Origin: Acidobacteriota bacterium
GTDB taxonomy: Bacteria > Acidobacteriota > Terriglobia > Terriglobales > Acidobacteriaceae
Assembly: GCA_013289875.1 (NCBI GenBank)
Contig: JABCZC010000007.1
Coordinates: 1 to 64,000, forward strand
Length of the DNA: 64,000 nucleotides
Direction of reading: 5' to 3'
The notes under the pieces are model-generated. The model was not told where the DNA came from and searched no databases. It saw only the letters and a list, made by a program, of their open reading frames with translations. Positions 38,136-46,913 of this stretch are shown here, in pieces. Both the position numbers and the translations under genes were made by a program. Within the stretch, counting starts at the first letter, position 1, and each line of letters starts with the position of its first letter.

Positions 38136-39275
38136 ATGGCGGAGAGTCTTTACCCGATCTTGAATCCGGCGGTTGATCCGGCGATTGAGTGCGCGAGCAC
38201 ACTTCCGTCGAACTACTACGTCAAGCCGGAGCTTCTTACTGTGGAGAAGCACCAAGTTTTCTGGCGGACGTGGCAGATCGTGGGTCGCTCGGAGCAGGTT
38301 CGCAACAGCGGCGATTACATTACTGTCGATCTGCTGGGTGAGCCGCTGCTGGTGGTACGCGGGTCCGACGGAGTGCTGCGCGGTTTCTACAACGTGTGCC
38401 GCCATCGGGCCGGGCCGCCGGCGGAAGGCTGCGGGTCGCGCAAGGTTTTTCGCTGCGGGTACCACGGATGGACCTATTCGCTCGATGGACGGCTGGTGAA
38501 TGCTCCGGAAATGGAAGGCACGAAGAATTTCTGCGCCGACGACCTGCGCCTGCGGTCGATTCAGGTTGGTGAGTGGGAGAGGCAGGTATTCGTTAACCTT
38601 GATCCCGGCGCCGCGCCGCTGATCGAAGCGCTGCGTGAGCTGCCCAAGCAGGCGGGGAAGTATCGCTTCGGGGAAATGAAGCTTCGTGGACGCCGTGAGT
38701 ATCACATGCAGTGCAATTGGAAGGTTTACATCGATAACTATCTCGAGGGTTACCACCTGCCGAGCGTACATCCGTCGCTGAACCGTGAGCTGGATTACAG
38801 CAGCTACGTAACAACACTGTTCGAGAATCATTCGCTACAGTTCAGTCCGATTCGCGGCGCAGAGAATGAATCGACTGTCGATCGCCGTTACAAGCAGGCG
38901 GACGGCGATCTGAGCGCCGAGTATTTCTGGATTTTTCCAAACTGGATGCTCAACTGCTATCCGGATAATGTTTCGCTCAACATTGTTCTTCCCACGGGAC
39001 CGGAAACATGCGTGGCGATCTTCGAATGGTATTTCCCACCCGATCGGGAGACGGCAATTGAAGATACGATGCGCTTCAGCGATGAGATTCAGTTGGAAGA
39101 CGGGCATATTTGCGAAGTGGTGCATCGCAACCTGAAATCACAGTCGTACGACACGGGACGTTACAGCGTGAAGCAGGAGAAAGGCGTACACCATTTTCAT
39201 CTGCTGTACTCTGATGCCATTCACTCAGGCGAGTCGGTCCCGAGACAGCATCAATTAGATAAAACGTTTGACTAG
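38136..39275 (+). CDS. Rieske non-haem iron oxygenase, large (alpha) subunit
   Basis: 379 aa from the ATG at 38136; the frame's GTG at 38094 lies within the repeat. Rieske [2Fe-2S] ligands: Cys88/His90 (CRH) and Cys107/His110 (CGYH). The catalytic domain has NWKVYIDNYLEGYHLPSVH, with the two histidines of the iron site, and the bridging Asp. The N-terminal TLPSNYYVKPELLTVEK is typical of quaternary-amine or aromatic oxygenases such as the GbcA/CntA group. No reductase gene is adjacent. It precedes a TonB-dependent receptor by only 8 bp, which suggests that the receptor imports the substrate. Confidence 0.92.
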   Translation: MAESLYPILNPAVDPAIECASTLPSNYYVKPELLTVEKHQVFWRTWQIVGRSEQVRNSGDYITVDLLGEPLLVVRGSDGVLRGFYNVCRHRAGPPAEGCGSRKVFRCGYHGWTYSLDGRLVNAPEMEGTKNFCADDLRLRSIQVGEWERQVFVNLDPGAAPLIEALRELPKQAGKYRFGEMKLRGRREYHMQCNWKVYIDNYLEGYHLPSVHPSLNRELDYSSYVTTLFENHSLQFSPIRGAENESTVDRRYKQADGDLSAEYFWIFPNWMLNCYPDNVSLNIVLPTGPETCVAIFEWYFPPDRETAIEDTMRFSDEIQLEDGHICEVVHRNLKSQSYDTGRYSVKQEKGVHHFHLLYSDAIHSGESVPRQHQLDKTFD

Positions 39276-39283
39276 CATGTTTC

Positions 39284-42200
39284 TTGAGTGATACCTTCGC
39301 GGATTGTACGACGAGATCGAAAGCTGATCCTAATCTTCTACCCCGCGAAGAGGTCTATATTCCGCCAAGGATCACATCTGGCCCCTTGCCGTTCAGCTGG
39401 ATCTTCCGCGCGCTCGGGCTGCTCCTGCTTTGGGCGTCGCTTCTGATTCCGACAACGGTTCCAGCGCAGGAAAACTCCGCACTGCTGCAGGGCACACTCG
39501 AGAACGCGGCCGGAGCGCCAGTTACCGATGCTGTGGTTCATCTGAGCGGCACGAGCGGTGAAGCCAGGGCGAGAACGGATAGTGAAGGCAACTTCCAGAT
39601 CAGCGGACTGGCGGCGGGGCAGTATCAGCTGACCGTCGAGGCGAGCGGACGTTCGATGAAGTTTTCGCAGCCAATTCAGGTGAGCGCGGGAACTCAATCC
39701 ATTGCCATCACGGTGACGGGTGAGGGGCTGACGGTAAGCGCGGGGCCGCAGGAGGGTAGCGAAAAGCTGACCAGCCAGAAGGTGAACGAGCTTCCGCTGA
39801 ACAAGCGGGACTTCAGCGCATTGCTACTGATGGCGGCGGGCACGATGACCGACGCGAACGGCGCGACGAACTTCACAGCGCAGTTTGCGATCAATGGACA
39901 GCGCGGCGTGGAGGCGGTGTTTGCGATGGACGGGGCGGACATCAGCGATCCGGAGATGGGCGGCTCTACATTCTCGAACTTCAATGTGGATGCGGTGCAG
40001 GAGATTCAGTCGACCTCGGGCTGGATGCCGGCGACGATCGGGCAAGGCGCGTCGGGATTCACGAATATCGTCACGCGATCGGGGAGCAGCGGCTTCCACG
40101 GGTCGTTTTTCGAATTTCTACGCAACTCAGCACTGGATGCGCGTAACTACTTCGATCACGCGACGCCGGAGACTCCGGGACGCATTCCGCCGTTTCGGCG
40201 GAACGAATTCGGATTTACGAACGGCGGACCGGTTGTACTTCCGCATCTTTATGACGGGCACGACAGAACGTTTTATTTCGGGGAGTACCAGGGCTTTCGA
40301 CAGGTATTGGGGACGACACAAGTATTGCCGGTGCCGACGGAACTGGAGCGCAAGGGTTATGACGCGACGGCGTATCCGGGCGATGTGCTGCTCGTGCCGG
40401 TTGATCCGAGCATTGCATCGATACTGGCGCGGTATCCGCTGCCGAATTTGCCGACCGGCTCGTATGGACTGAACACCTACGCGACATATTCGAAGGTGGA
40501 CACAGATGCGGACCAGTTTTCGATTCGACTCGATCACAAGCTGTCGGACAAGAACCAGTTCTTCGGACGGTTCACTTTCAATAATCTGACCGGGCCGACG
40601 ACCAATCCCGATCAGACGACGATCGATCCTTTGTTCGGCGTTCAGTACATCGACCGGCAGCGAAATGTGGTGTTCACTTTCACGCGCACCCAATCGCCGA
40701 ATTTTTCATGGCAGACCTCGTTCAGTATCACGCGGAGCACGCCGTCATTTCCGACGGAGGACTACACGGATCCTGCGGTGAAGTTCAACGATGCGCTATT
40801 TGAGGGCTTCAACACTGCGGGCGGATCGGTGATGAGCGCCTTCGGGAATCTTTTCCAGCTGCAACAGGGCTTCGCCATCAATAAGGGAAGCCATACGATT
40901 GCGGCGGGCGGCGAGGTGCGGCTGAATCGCGATACAACGTATTTTGGCATCAGTCCGAACGGAGAATATGACTTCGGCGGCGGCACGGCCTATGCGCTGA
41001 CGGATATTCCATCGCAGAGCGGGATGCACGATATTCAGGCGGGGGATCCACTTCCGGATACGCTATCGAGTTTCCTTTCGGGGAGTCCTTTCGTTTACAC
41101 ACGCGCGATAGCTCCGCCGTACTTTTCGAACGGGCCGCACATCGGGCCGGCGGCGATCAATCGCAACATGGGCGCGGTGTATGCGGAGGATACCTGGAAA
41201 ATTTCGGACCGGTGGGTACTGGATTACGGGCTGCGGTGGGAGATCTATACGCCGATTTCGGAGCGGGCCAAGCGAACTTCGAGCTTCCTGAACTACGGTT
41301 CGGACCAGGAGTTTGCGATCAATCCCCAGCCGGGGTACAAGACGAATCTCGATGGGTTCATGCCGCGCGTGCAGTTGATGTGGAAGGCAACGGACAAGCT
41401 GCGCGTGCATGCGGGCGGCGGCCTGACGGTGATTCCTCCGAATATCTGGCAGGACAATTTTCTAACGGGGTCGACGCCGTTCGTCGTGTATCCGCGGTTG
41501 GCCGCGGCAAAGGGCGCGCCGATTCAGTATGGGTTCCAGATTACGCCATCGCAGTTGCCGAATGTTTACACGCCTGCGGGAGTGGAAATTTTCCCGGCCC
41601 ACGATACCAAGGACGTTCCAGCGAACACGGTGATGGATGTAGACCGCTACCAGAAGGATGTGGCGGCCCTGACGCCGAGCGGAGTGATCAGCCCGCTGAA
41701 CCTGAGCGCGATCGATCCCAATTTCGGCAACGCGTGGATGTATTGGTGGACGACCGGCGTGGAGCGGGAGATCGGCAAGCTGACGGCCGATGTGAACTAC
41801 GTAGGCACGGCGGCTGCTTATCTACCACGGACGAGTTTTCCGAATGCGTATCCGGGGGCAACTGCAGAGTTCGCGCCGCACACGGAGTTCGACAGCTCGG
41901 GCAATGTGATCGGCGGATTCGGCGTGGAAAATGTGATTACGGGCACGGCCCATTCAACGTATAACGCGCTGCAAACTTCGCTGAGCGGAACCGTGCCACA
42001 CGGAGGTCCGGGTGTTCAAGCCAGCTATACGTGGGGCAAATCAATCGACGACACGAGCCAGGTGTCCGGCGGCACTGGAGCAACGGGCGCGGTTGTGGTG
42101 CCATATCCGCAGGATCCATTTAATACGCACGCGGAGAAGGGACCGTCGAACTTTGACGTGACGAATGCGTTCACGCTAAGCGCGGCGCAGGACCTGCATG

Positions 42201-42751
42201 TTGATAACGTCAACTTTCTCGAGGGCGTCAGCCGGAAGATTACCTCAGGCTGGGAGATGCTGGTGATCTCAACGATCACCAGCGGCTCGCCTTTTACCGT
42301 CTATTCGGGAATCCAACAGACAGGCGCGGGGTCGAATGGAGTGGACAGGCCAGACCAGATTGCCGTGCCGGATTTGTCAACCGCGCGAAAGAAACGCGAG
42401 GATTACTTCGGCCGCGGCGCGGACAACGCGTCGTTCTTTTCGATCCCCATCAATCAACCTGGAGGCACGGGACCCAACAGCGGCTACTTCGGCACGCTGG
42501 GACGGAACACGTTTCGCGGTCCGGCGTTTTATGACTATGACTTTGCCTTCATCAAGGATACGAAACTGGGCCGGCGCAACAGCGGGATTGAGCTGTTCGA
42601 TCTGCAATTTCGCGCTGAGTTCTTCAATCTGTTCAATATCGTGGACATGGGGCTGCCGGCGAATACCATCGAAGGCACCGGATTTGGACAGATCAGCAAG
42701 ACCGCCGGGACCTCGCGGCAGATTCAATTTTCTTTGAAGCTGATCTACTAA
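39284..42751 (+). CDS. Oar-like TonB-dependent receptor with carboxypeptidase-regulatory-like domain
   Basis: Up to 1155 aa. A hydrophobic export signal (about 38-62, FRALGLLLLWASLLIPTTVPAQ) is preceded by 35 polar residues if translation starts at the TTG at 39284; a TTG at 39386 would give a normal signal peptide at once and may be the true start. Next comes a CarboxypepD_reg beta-sandwich (about 67-150), the plug domain (about 160-290, with AINGQRGVEAVFAMDGADISDPEMGG) and a large beta-barrel. It ends in a beta-signal with a terminal aromatic (FSLKLIY). Typical of acidobacteria. It would import a bulky nutrient across the outer membrane, powered by TonB. Confidence 0.92.
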   Translation: MSDTFADCTTRSKADPNLLPREEVYIPPRITSGPLPFSWIFRALGLLLLWASLLIPTTVPAQENSALLQGTLENAAGAPVTDAVVHLSGTSGEARARTDSEGNFQISGLAAGQYQLTVEASGRSMKFSQPIQVSAGTQSIAITVTGEGLTVSAGPQEGSEKLTSQKVNELPLNKRDFSALLLMAAGTMTDANGATNFTAQFAINGQRGVEAVFAMDGADISDPEMGGSTFSNFNVDAVQEIQSTSGWMPATIGQGASGFTNIVTRSGSSGFHGSFFEFLRNSALDARNYFDHATPETPGRIPPFRRNEFGFTNGGPVVLPHLYDGHDRTFYFGEYQGFRQVLGTTQVLPVPTELERKGYDATAYPGDVLLVPVDPSIASILARYPLPNLPTGSYGLNTYATYSKVDTDADQFSIRLDHKLSDKNQFFGRFTFNNLTGPTTNPDQTTIDPLFGVQYIDRQRNVVFTFTRTQSPNFSWQTSFSITRSTPSFPTEDYTDPAVKFNDALFEGFNTAGGSVMSAFGNLFQLQQGFAINKGSHTIAAGGEVRLNRDTTYFGISPNGEYDFGGGTAYALTDIPSQSGMHDIQAGDPLPDTLSSFLSGSPFVYTRAIAPPYFSNGPHIGPAAINRNMGAVYAEDTWKISDRWVLDYGLRWEIYTPISERAKRTSSFLNYGSDQEFAINPQPGYKTNLDGFMPRVQLMWKATDKLRVHAGGGLTVIPPNIWQDNFLTGSTPFVVYPRLAAAKGAPIQYGFQITPSQLPNVYTPAGVEIFPAHDTKDVPANTVMDVDRYQKDVAALTPSGVISPLNLSAIDPNFGNAWMYWWTTGVEREIGKLTADVNYVGTAAAYLPRTSFPNAYPGATAEFAPHTEFDSSGNVIGGFGVENVITGTAHSTYNALQTSLSGTVPHGGPGVQASYTWGKSIDDTSQVSGGTGATGAVVVPYPQDPFNTHAEKGPSNFDVTNAFTLSAAQDLHVDNVNFLEGVSRKITSGWEMLVISTITSGSPFTVYSGIQQTGAGSNGVDRPDQIAVPDLSTARKKREDYFGRGADNASFFSIPINQPGGTGPNSGYFGTLGRNTFRGPAFYDYDFAFIKDTKLGRRNSGIELFDLQFRAEFFNLFNIVDMGLPANTIEGTGFGQISKTAGTSRQIQFSLKLIY

Positions 42752-42754
42752 CGA

Positions 42755-43699
42755 GTGAAGGTCTTCATTGTGTGCAAGGTTCTGTTTCTCTTCGTGGCTA
42801 TCGCCTGCATCTCTACTAGTCTTTTCGCTCAGAAGCCCGCATGGCAGGTCCCGCTTGGTCACCTCACAATACCTCTGTGGCCACAGGGAGCGCCCGGTGC
42901 TCAGGTGAATCCAGCGCCGGAGATCGATGCTACAACGGCGAAGGATCGTCTGGTCGCCGGTAAGCCGGTCATTCGACTGGGCAATGTCTCGGCGCCGACT
43001 CTCACCTTGTACGCACCCAAGAGTGAGAACACTGGCGTTGGCATCGTCGTCTTTCCCGGAGGTTCCTATAAGATTCTCGCTATCGATCTTGAGGGCACGG
43101 AGGTGTGCGACTGGCTGACCTCCGCGGGCGTCAACTGCATCCTGATCAAATATCGCGTACCGGATACCGGCCCGTATCCCAAATCCTCAGCCGCGCTGCA
43201 GGATGCCCAGCGCGCGATCGGCATTGTCCGCTCTCACGCAGCCGAGTGGCACATCGATCCCAACCGAGTCGGCGTTCTTGGCTTCTCGGCCGGAGCGCAC
43301 CTTGCTGCCGCTCTCAGCACCCACTTCGATCAGCGCCTCTATGAGCCGATAGACGCCGCTGACCAGCTTAGCTGCCGTCCTGATTTCGCAGTGATTGTCT
43401 ATCCCGGCTATCTTGCTCTCGCCGAACAGAACTTCGCGCCCAATCCAGATATCCGTGTCACCGCCAAGACGCCGCCGTCTTTCATCGTTCAGGCCGAGGA
43501 TGATCCAGTGCATGTTCAGAATGCCACTGTCTACTTTCTGGCGCTGAAGAACGCCAAGGTCCCGGCCGAGTTGCACATCTACGCCGAAGGTGGACACGGT
43601 TACGGCCTCCGCCGCACCGCACTGCCCGTTACGACATGGCCGGATAGCGTCATCACCTGGCTGCATACGATCCAGATGCTGCCGAACGCTGCGCATTGA
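42755..43699 (+). CDS. Secreted alpha/beta hydrolase, acetyl-xylan-esterase-like
   Basis: 314 aa, GTG start 3 bp after the receptor stop. Signal peptide (about 1-25, ending SLFAQ). The fold motifs are VVFPGGSYKILA (oxyanion region), GFSAGAH with the nucleophile serine, the acid in QAEDDPVHV and the His in GGHGYGLR. Similar proteins deacetylate or de-esterify plant polysaccharides. It is translationally close to the receptor, consistent with a shared uptake-and-degradation role. It converges with the next gene with one base between stops. Confidence 0.9.
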   Translation: MKVFIVCKVLFLFVAIACISTSLFAQKPAWQVPLGHLTIPLWPQGAPGAQVNPAPEIDATTAKDRLVAGKPVIRLGNVSAPTLTLYAPKSENTGVGIVVFPGGSYKILAIDLEGTEVCDWLTSAGVNCILIKYRVPDTGPYPKSSAALQDAQRAIGIVRSHAAEWHIDPNRVGVLGFSAGAHLAAALSTHFDQRLYEPIDAADQLSCRPDFAVIVYPGYLALAEQNFAPNPDIRVTAKTPPSFIVQAEDDPVHVQNATVYFLALKNAKVPAELHIYAEGGHGYGLRRTALPVTTWPDSVITWLHTIQMLPNAAH

Positions 43700-43700
43700 G

Positions 43701-44969
43701 TTAGAAGAACGTCTGCACGACATCGACGGCTGTGTAATCTGTGTCCACTACAGGCAAGCATCGCCACTTGTCGAAGGTCAGGCAGGGATGCGAAATATCG
43801 AAGGCGATCATGTCGCCCACGCGGATATTGTCTCCTTCAGCAATGAGCAAATAGGCGTGCTGGTCCATCATTTTGGTGAGGGCCCATGCTGACGGGGCGG
43901 GGATCGGAGCAGAGTTCCCCGGTCGAAAGTGCAGCGCGGGCATAGGCAGGCCGGAGTCAAAGGCGGCATCGCGCTCACCTAGCGCGACGATGGCCTTTTC
44001 TTTTTCGGGGATGGACTGAACGTAAGCCCAGACCTGGAGTGCGGGTATGAGTCCGGAGCGCATACGCTGTGCGATGGGATTGTGGGCGAGAATCCTTTCC
44101 TGCGCGCGGCGATAGGAGCCGACATCGTGGGTGAGATAGCAGCCGGGGCGAAGAACGACTTCTACTTTGTCTCCGAATGCGGCAGCCGAGAATGCTTCGG
44201 CGACGACGTCGTACCAGGCTGAGCCTGCTCCGGTGAGGATAGCGGGATTGCGGTCGAAGCGCCCGCAATCGAGCAGGGTGCGTGTGACGGAGACGGCGCG
44301 ACCGAGAAGGCTGCGAATCTGTATCTCATCGTCGAGAACGCCTTCGAAAACCTCGACCCCGGCGAGCGACAGGGTGCCGCGAGATTGGTCAAGCGCGGTC
44401 AGAACGGAATGAAGCTGGCCGGCCTTGCGCACACCGGTGCGGCCCCCGTCGGGGCCAAGTTCAACCAGTACCTGCACGCGCTTGCCTGCCGAGCGGAAGT
44501 AGTTCCCCAGTTGCTCGATCTGTTCCGCGGAATCTACCAGGCAGTAATAGTCGAAGGCGGGATCGTCGAGCAATTTTGCGACGATCGCCATGTTCTGCTT
44601 GCCGACCAGCTGGTTCGCCATCAGGACACGGCGTACGCCGTGGAGGTATGCGATGCGCGTCTGGTGCGCGGTGGCTAGGGTGATGCCCCAGGCTCCGGCT
44701 TCGAGTTGCATCTCGAAGAGGCGTGGAGCCATGGTTGTTTTGCCATGTGGCGCGAGCTTGACTCGATACTCCTCGACGAATTGCTGCATCCAGCGCAGGT
44801 TGTGCTCGAGCTTGCCGCGATAGAGCACAGCCAGAGGCAGGCTGAAATCCTCGCGCAGGAGATTCCATCCGAGCTCGGCGATTTGTTCGGGTGTGGCGGG
44901 GTTGTCGAGGAAGCCGAGCCCTTTGTGAAATGGAGAGATTTTATCGTCGGGCGTGCAGGGGTTGGGCAA
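43701..44969 (-). CDS. PLP-dependent D-amino-acid deaminase/aldolase (DSD1-like D-serine dehydratase family)
   Basis: 422 aa, alanine-racemase-type N-terminal barrel. PLP lysine Lys77 in LAPHGKTTMAP; PLP phosphate contact in VELGPDGGRTGVR. The C-terminal domain ends with SHPCLTFDKW, where His394 and Cys396 match the zinc-binding HxC pair of D-serine dehydratases and D-threonine aldolases. It would convert a D-amino acid such as D-serine to a keto acid and ammonia through an enamine. It is divergent from the N-acyl-D-amino-acid deacylase/RidA/permease genes, forming a coherent D-amino-acid locus. Confidence 0.9.
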   Translation of the reverse strand: MPNPCTPDDKISPFHKGLGFLDNPATPEQIAELGWNLLREDFSLPLAVLYRGKLEHNLRWMQQFVEEYRVKLAPHGKTTMAPRLFEMQLEAGAWGITLATAHQTRIAYLHGVRRVLMANQLVGKQNMAIVAKLLDDPAFDYYCLVDSAEQIEQLGNYFRSAGKRVQVLVELGPDGGRTGVRKAGQLHSVLTALDQSRGTLSLAGVEVFEGVLDDEIQIRSLLGRAVSVTRTLLDCGRFDRNPAILTGAGSAWYDVVAEAFSAAAFGDKVEVVLRPGCYLTHDVGSYRRAQERILAHNPIAQRMRSGLIPALQVWAYVQSIPEKEKAIVALGERDAAFDSGLPMPALHFRPGNSAPIPAPSAWALTKMMDQHAYLLIAEGDNIRVGDMIAFDISHPCLTFDKWRCLPVVDTDYTAVDVVQTFF

Positions 44970-45048
44970 GGTGCGGTCTCCGTGGCAAAGGTAAGGATAT
45001 CGCCTGCCGTGGATGCGCGGCCTGAGCTGCTATATCTTTGAGAAGTCT
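44970..45048. promoter_or_regulatory. Divergent promoter region of the D-amino-acid locus
   Basis: 79 bp separate the deaminase and deacylase starts. It must hold both promoters. No clear operator dyad or regulator gene is adjacent. Confidence 0.45.
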
Positions 45049-46515
45049 ATGCCGGTTTGTGACACACTCATCCGCGGAGCGCGGGTTATCGATGGCAGCG
45101 GCGGCGAGCCCCGAGTTGCCGATGTTGCTGTCGCTGGCGATCAGATTATTGCAATTGGGGCTGATTTGGATTGTGTTGCAGGCGAAGTTGTCGATGGATC
45201 AGGCATGGTTCTTGCGCCGGGGTTCATTGATGTTCACACTCATGACGACACGAATGTGATCCGCACTCCCGAGATGCTTCCGAAGTTGTCGCAGGGCGTG
45301 ACGACGGTGATCGTGGGCAACTGCGGTATCAGCGCAGCGCCGGTCAAGCTGAAGGGCGCGCCACCTGATCCGATGAACCTGCTCGGAGATGCGAGCGTGT
45401 TTCGGTATCCAACCTTCGCGAAGTATGTTGCAGCGATAGAGGCGGCGCGGCCCGCGGTAAATGTGGCTGCCCTGGTAGGGCATACGGCGCTGCGCAATAA
45501 CCATATGGACTGGCTCGATCGAGCGGCGACAGCAAGTGAAATCGAGGCGATGCGCGGCCAACTGGTTGAGGCGCTCGACCGTGGTGCGCTCGGGTTGAGC
45601 ACAGGGCTGGCTTATCTGTCAGCAAGCTCGGCGACGACGGATGAGGTGATAGCGCTGGCTGAGCCTCTCGCACGGGCGGCCGGACTGTATACGACGCACC
45701 TGCGTAGCGAGACAGCAACGATTCTCGAGGCGATGAGCGAGGCCTTTCGGATCGGCCGGGAGTGCGCGGTGCCTGTCGTGATCTCGCACCTGAAATGCGC
45801 GGGGCTGGACAACTGGGGCCGGAGCGGCGAAGTGCTGGAGGCGCTGGATGCGGCGCGCGGTTCGCAGCCGGTGAGTTGCGATTGCTATCCGTATGCGGCG
45901 GGGTCGAGCACGCTCGATCTGCGCCAGGTGGACGAGCGGGTTGAGATCAGGATTACGTGGTCTGAATCGCATCCTGAGATGGCGGGACGCACGCTTGCGG
46001 AGATTGCGCGCGACTTGCAGATCGGGCAGATTGAGGCGGCGAAACGGCTGCGACCGGCGGGGGCGATCTATCACAGCATTTCGGAAGAGGACATGCGGCG
46101 AATTCTGCGGCATCCGGCGACGATGATCGGATCTGATGGATTGCCAAATGATCCGCGACCGCACCCCCGGCTGTGGGGCACGTTTCCGCGCGTGCTGGGG
46201 CGGTATTGCCGCGAGGAGGGGCTGCTTCCGCTTAGGGAAGCAATCCATAAGATGACCGGCATGCCGGCGGCGCGGTTCGCCCTCTCCGGGCGCGGGCTGA
46301 TTCGAGATGGCTACCATGCTGATCTGGTGCTCTTCGACGAGGAGACAATACGGGATACGGCTACGTATGCCGATCCGGTCAGTGCCGCGGAGGGTATCGC
46401 GGCCGTGTGGGTCAATGGGGTGTTGTCCTACCGTGATCGCGCTCCCACGGGAGAACGAGGGGGGCGATTTCTACCACGGTCGAGCGGTCGACAAGGAATT
46501 GAGGAGCGCACATGA
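45049..46515 (+). CDS. N-acyl-D-amino-acid deacylase (D-aminoacylase)
   Basis: 488 aa from the ATG at 45049 (AGAAG 3-4 nt upstream). Amidohydrolase fold: beta-sandwich start TLIRGARVIDGSGGEP, metal motif FIDVHTHDD, the family's cysteine ligand in VGNCGISAAPV, later histidines in YTTHLRSE and VISHLKCAG, and the catalytic acid in GSDGLPNDPRPHPR. It removes the acyl group from N-acyl-D-amino acids, releasing D-amino acids for the divergent deaminase. No signal peptide, so it works on imported substrate. RidA follows with a 4-bp overlap. Confidence 0.94.
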   Translation: MPVCDTLIRGARVIDGSGGEPRVADVAVAGDQIIAIGADLDCVAGEVVDGSGMVLAPGFIDVHTHDDTNVIRTPEMLPKLSQGVTTVIVGNCGISAAPVKLKGAPPDPMNLLGDASVFRYPTFAKYVAAIEAARPAVNVAALVGHTALRNNHMDWLDRAATASEIEAMRGQLVEALDRGALGLSTGLAYLSASSATTDEVIALAEPLARAAGLYTTHLRSETATILEAMSEAFRIGRECAVPVVISHLKCAGLDNWGRSGEVLEALDAARGSQPVSCDCYPYAAGSSTLDLRQVDERVEIRITWSESHPEMAGRTLAEIARDLQIGQIEAAKRLRPAGAIYHSISEEDMRRILRHPATMIGSDGLPNDPRPHPRLWGTFPRVLGRYCREEGLLPLREAIHKMTGMPAARFALSGRGLIRDGYHADLVLFDEETIRDTATYADPVSAAEGIAAVWVNGVLSYRDRAPTGERGGRFLPRSSGRQGIEERT

Positions 46516-46913
46516 ACATCAAGCGGTATGGCGTGGAAGGTGGCAAGGGCACGGGCGGTCAGCATCTGCCGTTTGCCCGGGCCGTCGAGGCCGATGGCTG
46601 GCTGTATGTGTCGGGCCAGGTGCCGATGGTCAAAGGGGAAGTGGTTGAGGGGAACATTGTCGTCCAATCGCACCAGGCCATTCGCAATCTGCTGGCGATT
46701 CTGGAGGAGGCGGGCTACGGGCCAGAGCACGTGGTGCGTTGCGGCGTGTGGCTCGACGATCCCCGCGATTTCCAGTCGTTCAACGGGGTCTTCCGGCACT
46801 ACTTTGGCGACCATCCGCCGGCGCGCGCGTGCGTGGTCTCCAGCATGGTGGTTGACTGCAAAGTCGAGATCGATTGCATCGCCTACAAACCGCCGGTGGC
46901 GAAGCCCGAATGA
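46512..46913 (+). CDS. RidA-family enamine/imine deaminase
   Basis: 133 aa. The start codon overlaps the deacylase stop (ATGA), and its own stop overlaps the permease start (ATGA). Family features: LPFARAVEADGWLYVSGQVP, NLLAILEEAGYGPEHVV, and the active Arg in PPARACVV followed by VKVEIDCIA-like sequence (KVEIDCIAY). RidA proteins hydrolyse reactive enamines such as 2-aminoacrylate released by PLP dehydratases, so it suits a locus with a D-serine-dehydratase-like enzyme. Confidence 0.94.
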   Translation: MNIKRYGVEGGKGTGGQHLPFARAVEADGWLYVSGQVPMVKGEVVEGNIVVQSHQAIRNLLAILEEAGYGPEHVVRCGVWLDDPRDFQSFNGVFRHYFGDHPPARACVVSSMVVDCKVEIDCIAYKPPVAKPE

